Below, one piece after another: positions 15,301-17,526 of a DNA stretch of 17,526 nt. The translations under genes and the position numbers were made by a program. The DNA is taken from the NCBI GenBank assembly GCA_964415525.1, contig CAYQAS010000091.1:1-17526 (forward strand), read 5' to 3'. This stretch comes from CAZPUI01 sp964415525. GTDB lineage: Bacteria; Acidobacteriota; Holophagae; Holophagales; Holophagaceae. The notes beneath the pieces were generated by a model, which had not been told where the DNA came from, did no database searches, and saw nothing but the letters and a program-made list of their open reading frames with translations. Position 1 is the stretch's first letter; every line of letters starts with the position of its first letter.

Positions 15301-16394
15301 AGGGTCGGTTGGCTCTGGGCAACTTCAAGGCCTTTGGCCGTGCCGACTGGGACCTCACGGGGCTCCGCGGCTATGACCTGAAGGCGCGGCTCCAGGATTT
15401 CCAATTCCGGGATGTGCCGGAAGGCTTCGAGCTGATGGGATCGGCGGATGCCACCCTCACGGGCAACGACCGAGGGGGCAAGTTGAAGGGCACCCTGGAC
15501 GCGCGCAGCTTGCTCTACCGGGCGGATGTGAAGCTCACGGATGTGCTGCTCGCCAGCGCCACCGGAGGCACCCTGGGGGGGCCCGCCTTCGACCCCGACG
15601 ACCCCCTTCGGCTCATCGAGCTGGACCTGGACTTGCGCCTTGCGGAGCCGTGGCAGTTTGATACGAACCTGCTGAAGCTCCAGGGACGCCCCACGGGGCC
15701 CTTCAAAGTGCTGGGCACCCTGGCACAGCCGGGGTTGCGGGGCACCATGGAATTCCTTCCTGGAGGGCGCATCACCAACCTGCTGCCCGCAGGGGATGTG
15801 GTGCTGGAGCGCGGCTCCATCGATTTCAAGGATCCCCGCACCTTCAACCCGGTATTGAACCTGCTGGGCCGTGTGGACGTGCCGCCTTTCGTCGTGAACC
15901 TGGGCATCCAGGGGAGCCTGGATCGCCTGACCTTCAGCCCCACCAGCACCCCCAGCCTGCGTCAGGACGAGATCGTGGCCATCCTGGTGGATCCCGGACT
16001 CGCGGCCACCGTGGGAAGCATCGGCGGCACTGCGGCGGGCACCGCGGCCCACTACGGCCTCGCCAGCGCCGGTTCCGGCATCCTCAGCACCCTGGGCATC
16101 GCCGGTTTTCAGGAGCAGCTGCGCCAGACCTTCAACCTGGATCGCGTGAGCTTCACCCTGCGCCCCGGAACGGGGTCCCCGGAAATGGCCTTCACGGTGG
16201 GCAAGAGCGTGGACCTTTTCGGGCGACGCACGCCGGTAGTGGTCACCCATCGCCGGGCAGGCGAGACCGTCACCCTCGGCGGACAGCTGGAGTGGCGCTT
16301 CGGCAACTTCGTGCTCCAGCTGGGCGCCAGCCAGACCGGCAACAGTGGCCTGAATCCGTCCGGGGAGATGCGTTGGACCTGGAGCCCGCGCTAA
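12348..16394 (+). CDS. tamB: TamB-like translocation and assembly / AsmA-like envelope protein
   Basis: 1348 residues. An uncleaved N-terminal membrane anchor (about residues 13-35, after a basic RRTFRFRRTT) is followed by a very long beta-rich periplasmic region of repeating short strands, typical of the AsmA/TamB bridge-like proteins. The last ~350 residues match the TamB C-terminal domain (DUF490): RPTGPFKVLGTLAQPGLRG, a strand series with NPVLNLLGRVDVPPFVVNLGIQGSLD, SLRQDEIVAILV, a Gly/Ala-rich stretch, and the final strand GEMRWTWSP. TamB proteins span the periplasm and act in outer membrane protein assembly or phospholipid transport; TamA normally partners it, but none is visible here. 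It follows the Ser/Thr kinase by three bases. The stop (TAA 16392-16394) overlaps the stop of the minus-strand broken gene. Confidence 0.9.
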   Translation: MTGRRTFRFRRTTYLLAAGLGVIGSLGTFLHSAAGGRWILTRVDGVLREQTGLGVKARETRFFLNGGRLLVEGLDLGDGLLRAERLEVSIDYLSLAAGRPRVKWIKVDRPIVHLTKAGLDALKLKSSKKEPVQWSVGSVVIREGLLEATDPAWGPQRVQAAFFFEGTGPGPGRVDGTLKLPHWKVQLPAETLAGEGLAQVQLSDPRAEVRGELASGRDRLTFSAAYLTAQKSLEGQVRLEGDLARVTRVAGKPGAASGRATVDVGVSGSASAPRWRLGVQGADLALPGLGITAAQVTLRARGGISDFTLDHLTVTSPVGDAEATGAWSPEAGTRASLSLQRVLLDPVSEMTRVPAFKGSRADFRAEVSHPGRPWDQPDMGKLRVSAEGTLRRAEGTDGGRFAMEGTGGQIRMQELRLDLPRLQVEGQGLAVFAGRRLIRVEGTATAGTDASAVSDALLAWDLIHTRTPEGMVIPWRLDMAGATRVQSSVSWDRTSGLVLTGWADIQGPRWVGATADTLRTDVSIIGGELRLTNLELTKGAGRAEGSLWLSWEDLASDAKQFDLCIGAFRLPLVEGLKAADLDPEDIRVDGQVSGSVQLMGPYRDLRLLGGVQGEDVHAYGLRLPAVALDIDYAIAQDRLRASELRIAESTTGLSQDTPDLGVGLDLRGNLELDLKRETWLGGLTGRFDSGVLNIPGPRIQARVDARFDGPLVMHMGPTLLPSVDVTFQKGRLFLGEQSIEGVEGTLRVEGAAIDARVGLEGKPEPLLQAFGWREGRQLEWATRLNVGPGSADTALMGARLTSDVLRNLRLEGSVRGAWTPEGLRWKGLLTHLEGAFPGFTAGQLRPTRVEGTEAGATFKLALAGSGEGSAPGAAMDIRGSVPFSSTRGMSVQFSGSADLARVKSVLDAVVQPGQGSLLADLQPAGTASLNLTLGGIPRNPRLDGRLDLSDGQLRLRTYPQSAENVSFSLDFQDHSILLHEQRPLKGRLALGNFKAFGRADWDLTGLRGYDLKARLQDFQFRDVPEGFELMGSADATLTGNDRGGKLKGTLDARSLLYRADVKLTDVLLASATGGTLGGPAFDPDDPLRLIELDLDLRLAEPWQFDTNLLKLQGRPTGPFKVLGTLAQPGLRGTMEFLPGGRITNLLPAGDVVLERGSIDFKDPRTFNPVLNLLGRVDVPPFVVNLGIQGSLDRLTFSPTSTPSLRQDEIVAILVDPGLAATVGSIGGTAAGTAAHYGLASAGSGILSTLGIAGFQEQLRQTFNLDRVSFTLRPGTGSPEMAFTVGKSVDLFGRRTPVVVTHRRAGETVTLGGQLEWRFGNFVLQLGASQTGNSGLNPSGEMRWTWSPR

Positions 16395-16711
16395 TCCCGA
16401 GGGACGGGTGCGCCGGAGACTTCCACGTCGAACTGCTTGTAGTCGCGGTAGGTCTGGGCGATGTCCATGTTCATCTTCTAGAACGCCATCACGCGTGCAT
16501 CGAGGTGGGCTTGCATGCTGGCGGGCATCCATAGGTCGCCCGCGACCTTGCGCTGCTCGAAGGTGAAGCGCGAGTCGGTGCCCACGGAGGCACCCAGCCC
16601 CAGGTAGAAGCGGATCGGTGCCTCCACCTTGGCTTCCATGCGCACGACCTGGGCCGCGAGAGACGCCCAGGCAAGGCTGAGGCAGAGCAGGGCGGGGTAG
16701 ACCTGTGGCAT
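16391..16711 (-). pseudogene. Small secreted protein gene broken by an in-frame TAG
   Basis: Starting at the ATG at 16711 (GGAG eight bases upstream), a signal peptide (MPQVYPALLCLSLAWASLAAQ) leads to a mature part of about 56 residues (RFTFEQRKVAGDLWMPASMQ...DARVMAF), then TAG at 16480-16478. The same frame continues for 28 more sense codons (KMNMDIAQTYRDYKQFDVEVSG...) to a second TAG at 16393-16391. The joined protein would be about 106 residues and ends in a Tyr-x2-Tyr-x2-Phe segment. From memory, similar endings occur in acidobacterial secreted proteins that are much longer, so the N-terminal part may also be deleted. AAG to TAG is one base change and would restore FKKMN. Sequencing error, nonsense mutation or readthrough are all possible. 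It overlaps the tamB stop by four bases and precedes no gene in its direction here. Confidence 0.6.
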
Positions 16712-16771
16712 CGGGCGTCTCCGGAGACCGCGGAGTGTCGCAATTTCCATGAATGCCGCAGGGTTCCCCGG

Positions 16772-17526
16772 CTACATCTCCAGGTAGGTCGTCAGCTTGC
16801 GCTGCTCGGTCAAGAGGGCCTTGAGGGCCTCGCTGGCGTCGGCGTGGCTGGTGATCTTCCGGCGCCGGGTGGGGCCTTCCACCAGCTCATCCGGGTTGTA
16901 GTGGACGCCCTTGAGCACGTCGTCGATGGTCTCGCCGGGGACGATCTGCTGGATCTTGAAATCCTCGTCCTCGTTCACGACGATGTGGGCCTCGTTCGGT
17001 GAGCCGAAGAGGTTGTGCTTCATGCCCAGGGTGTCCTGGTAGGCACCGACCAGGAAGAAGGCCACGTAGTAGGGTTCCCCCGTCTTCGGCTCATGCAGCG
17101 GGATCTCGTCGCGCACATCCTTCAGATCAATGAACTTGTCGATGATGCCGTCGCTGTCGCAGGTGATGTCGCAGAGGGTTGCCGACAGCGTCGGCTTCTC
17201 CTTGAGGCGGTTTACGGGCATGGCGGGGAACAGTTGATCAATGGCCCAGTGGTCCGGCAGGCTCTGGAAGACGCTGAAGTTGCAGATCAGCTTGTCGGAC
17301 AGGCTCCGGCTGAGGTCCTGGAACTCCTCGGGGATGTACTTCAGGCTCTTCAGCCGCAGAATCCGGTCGAGTCGGCGGCAGACCTCGTAGAACAGAATTT
17401 CGCCTTTGCTGCGGTCCTCCAGGCCCAGGTAGCCCAGGTTGAAGAGGGTCAGCATCTCGTCGCGCTGGGTGATGGCGTCGTGGTACATCTCGCTGAAGTT
17501 CTTCACGGAGATGTTGTCGCGGGTGT
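16772..17526 (-). CDS. speA: Biosynthetic arginine decarboxylase (C-terminal part)
   Basis: Cytoplasmic PLP enzyme that converts arginine to agmatine, the first step of one polyamine route. The gene enters from the right edge; about 250 C-terminal residues are visible, ending at TAG (16774-16772). Diagnostic strings include FSVFQSLPDHWAIDQLFP, ITCDSDGIIDKFID with the fold-III active-site Cys (codon 17161-17159), GEPYYVAFFLVGAYQDTLG, HNLFG and SPNEAHIVV. These fit the long SpeA type (about 630 residues) rather than the short pyruvoyl enzymes or ornithine decarboxylase. The frame is open past the GTG at 17506, so that GTG is internal. The next minus-strand gene, 60 bases on, is the broken secreted-protein gene. 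Confidence 0.94.
   Translation of the reverse strand, partial: TRDNISVKNFSEMYHDAITQRDEMLTLFNLGYLGLEDRSKGEILFYEVCRRLDRILRLKSLKYIPEEFQDLSRSLSDKLICNFSVFQSLPDHWAIDQLFPAMPVNRLKEKPTLSATLCDITCDSDGIIDKFIDLKDVRDEIPLHEPKTGEPYYVAFFLVGAYQDTLGMKHNLFGSPNEAHIVVNEDEDFKIQQIVPGETIDDVLKGVHYNPDELVEGPTRRRKITSHADASEALKALLTEQRKLTTYLEM

Noticed and set aside
16478..16480. TAG as a pyrrolysine codon
   Set aside because: No methylamine methyltransferase context or pyl genes in view; a one-base nonsense change or sequence error is far more likely.
14304..16532. Long open frames on the minus strand opposite the tamB-like gene (also 12093-14198)
   Set aside because: No recognisable domains, and they cross the clear plus-strand protein; mirror frames of GC-rich third positions.

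Overview
The window is a GC-rich, densely packed bacterial chromosome segment. The gene set points to a Gram-negative: a TamB-like envelope protein, many Sec-type signal peptides, a propeller-type sensor kinase and a eukaryotic-like Ser/Thr kinase. I suspect an acidobacterium of the Holophaga/Geothrix type, from the overall flavour of the proteins, but this is inference and nothing here proves the taxon.

Layout. (1) 1-838: 3' part of lysS with a strong stem-loop terminator. (2) 857-4805: two tandem secreted S41-protease-like paralogues; the first also carries an N-terminal transglutaminase-like domain. (3) 4963-7358: a compact three-gene cassette that is the highlight. It encodes a Tat/lipoprotein-type leader followed by 30 Tyr-x-Asp/Asn tripeptides, then a radical SAM/SPASM enzyme, then a small protein that looks like a detached SPASM-type C-terminal half. 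The stop and start codons overlap (TTGA, GTGA), so the three are probably translated together. (4) 10863-7474 (minus): a very large sensor histidine kinase with 14 propeller repeats, preceded by a small carboxymuconolactone-decarboxylase-like protein with a Cys/Gly-rich tail (11241-10918). (5) 11358-16394 (plus): a Ser/Thr kinase with a C-terminal zinc ribbon, three bases upstream of a 1348-residue TamB-like protein. (6) 16711-16391 (minus): a small secreted-protein gene broken by one in-frame TAG. (7) 17526-16772 (minus): 3' end of biosynthetic arginine decarboxylase (speA).

How they may work together. The Tyr-x-Asp/Asn repeat has the aromatic-x-polar tripeptide form used by radical SAM/SPASM enzymes that make three-residue cyclophanes, and it parallels the His-Xaa-Ser repeat (Hxs) systems. 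My reading is that the repeat protein is modified in the cytoplasm by the radical SAM enzyme with its SPASM-like partner, then exported folded by Tat and lipid-anchored. The two secreted protease-like proteins just upstream are possible processing or turnover factors, though they may be unrelated. Housekeeping genes (lysS, speA, tamB) flank the block, which fits a small accessory cassette inside a core region.
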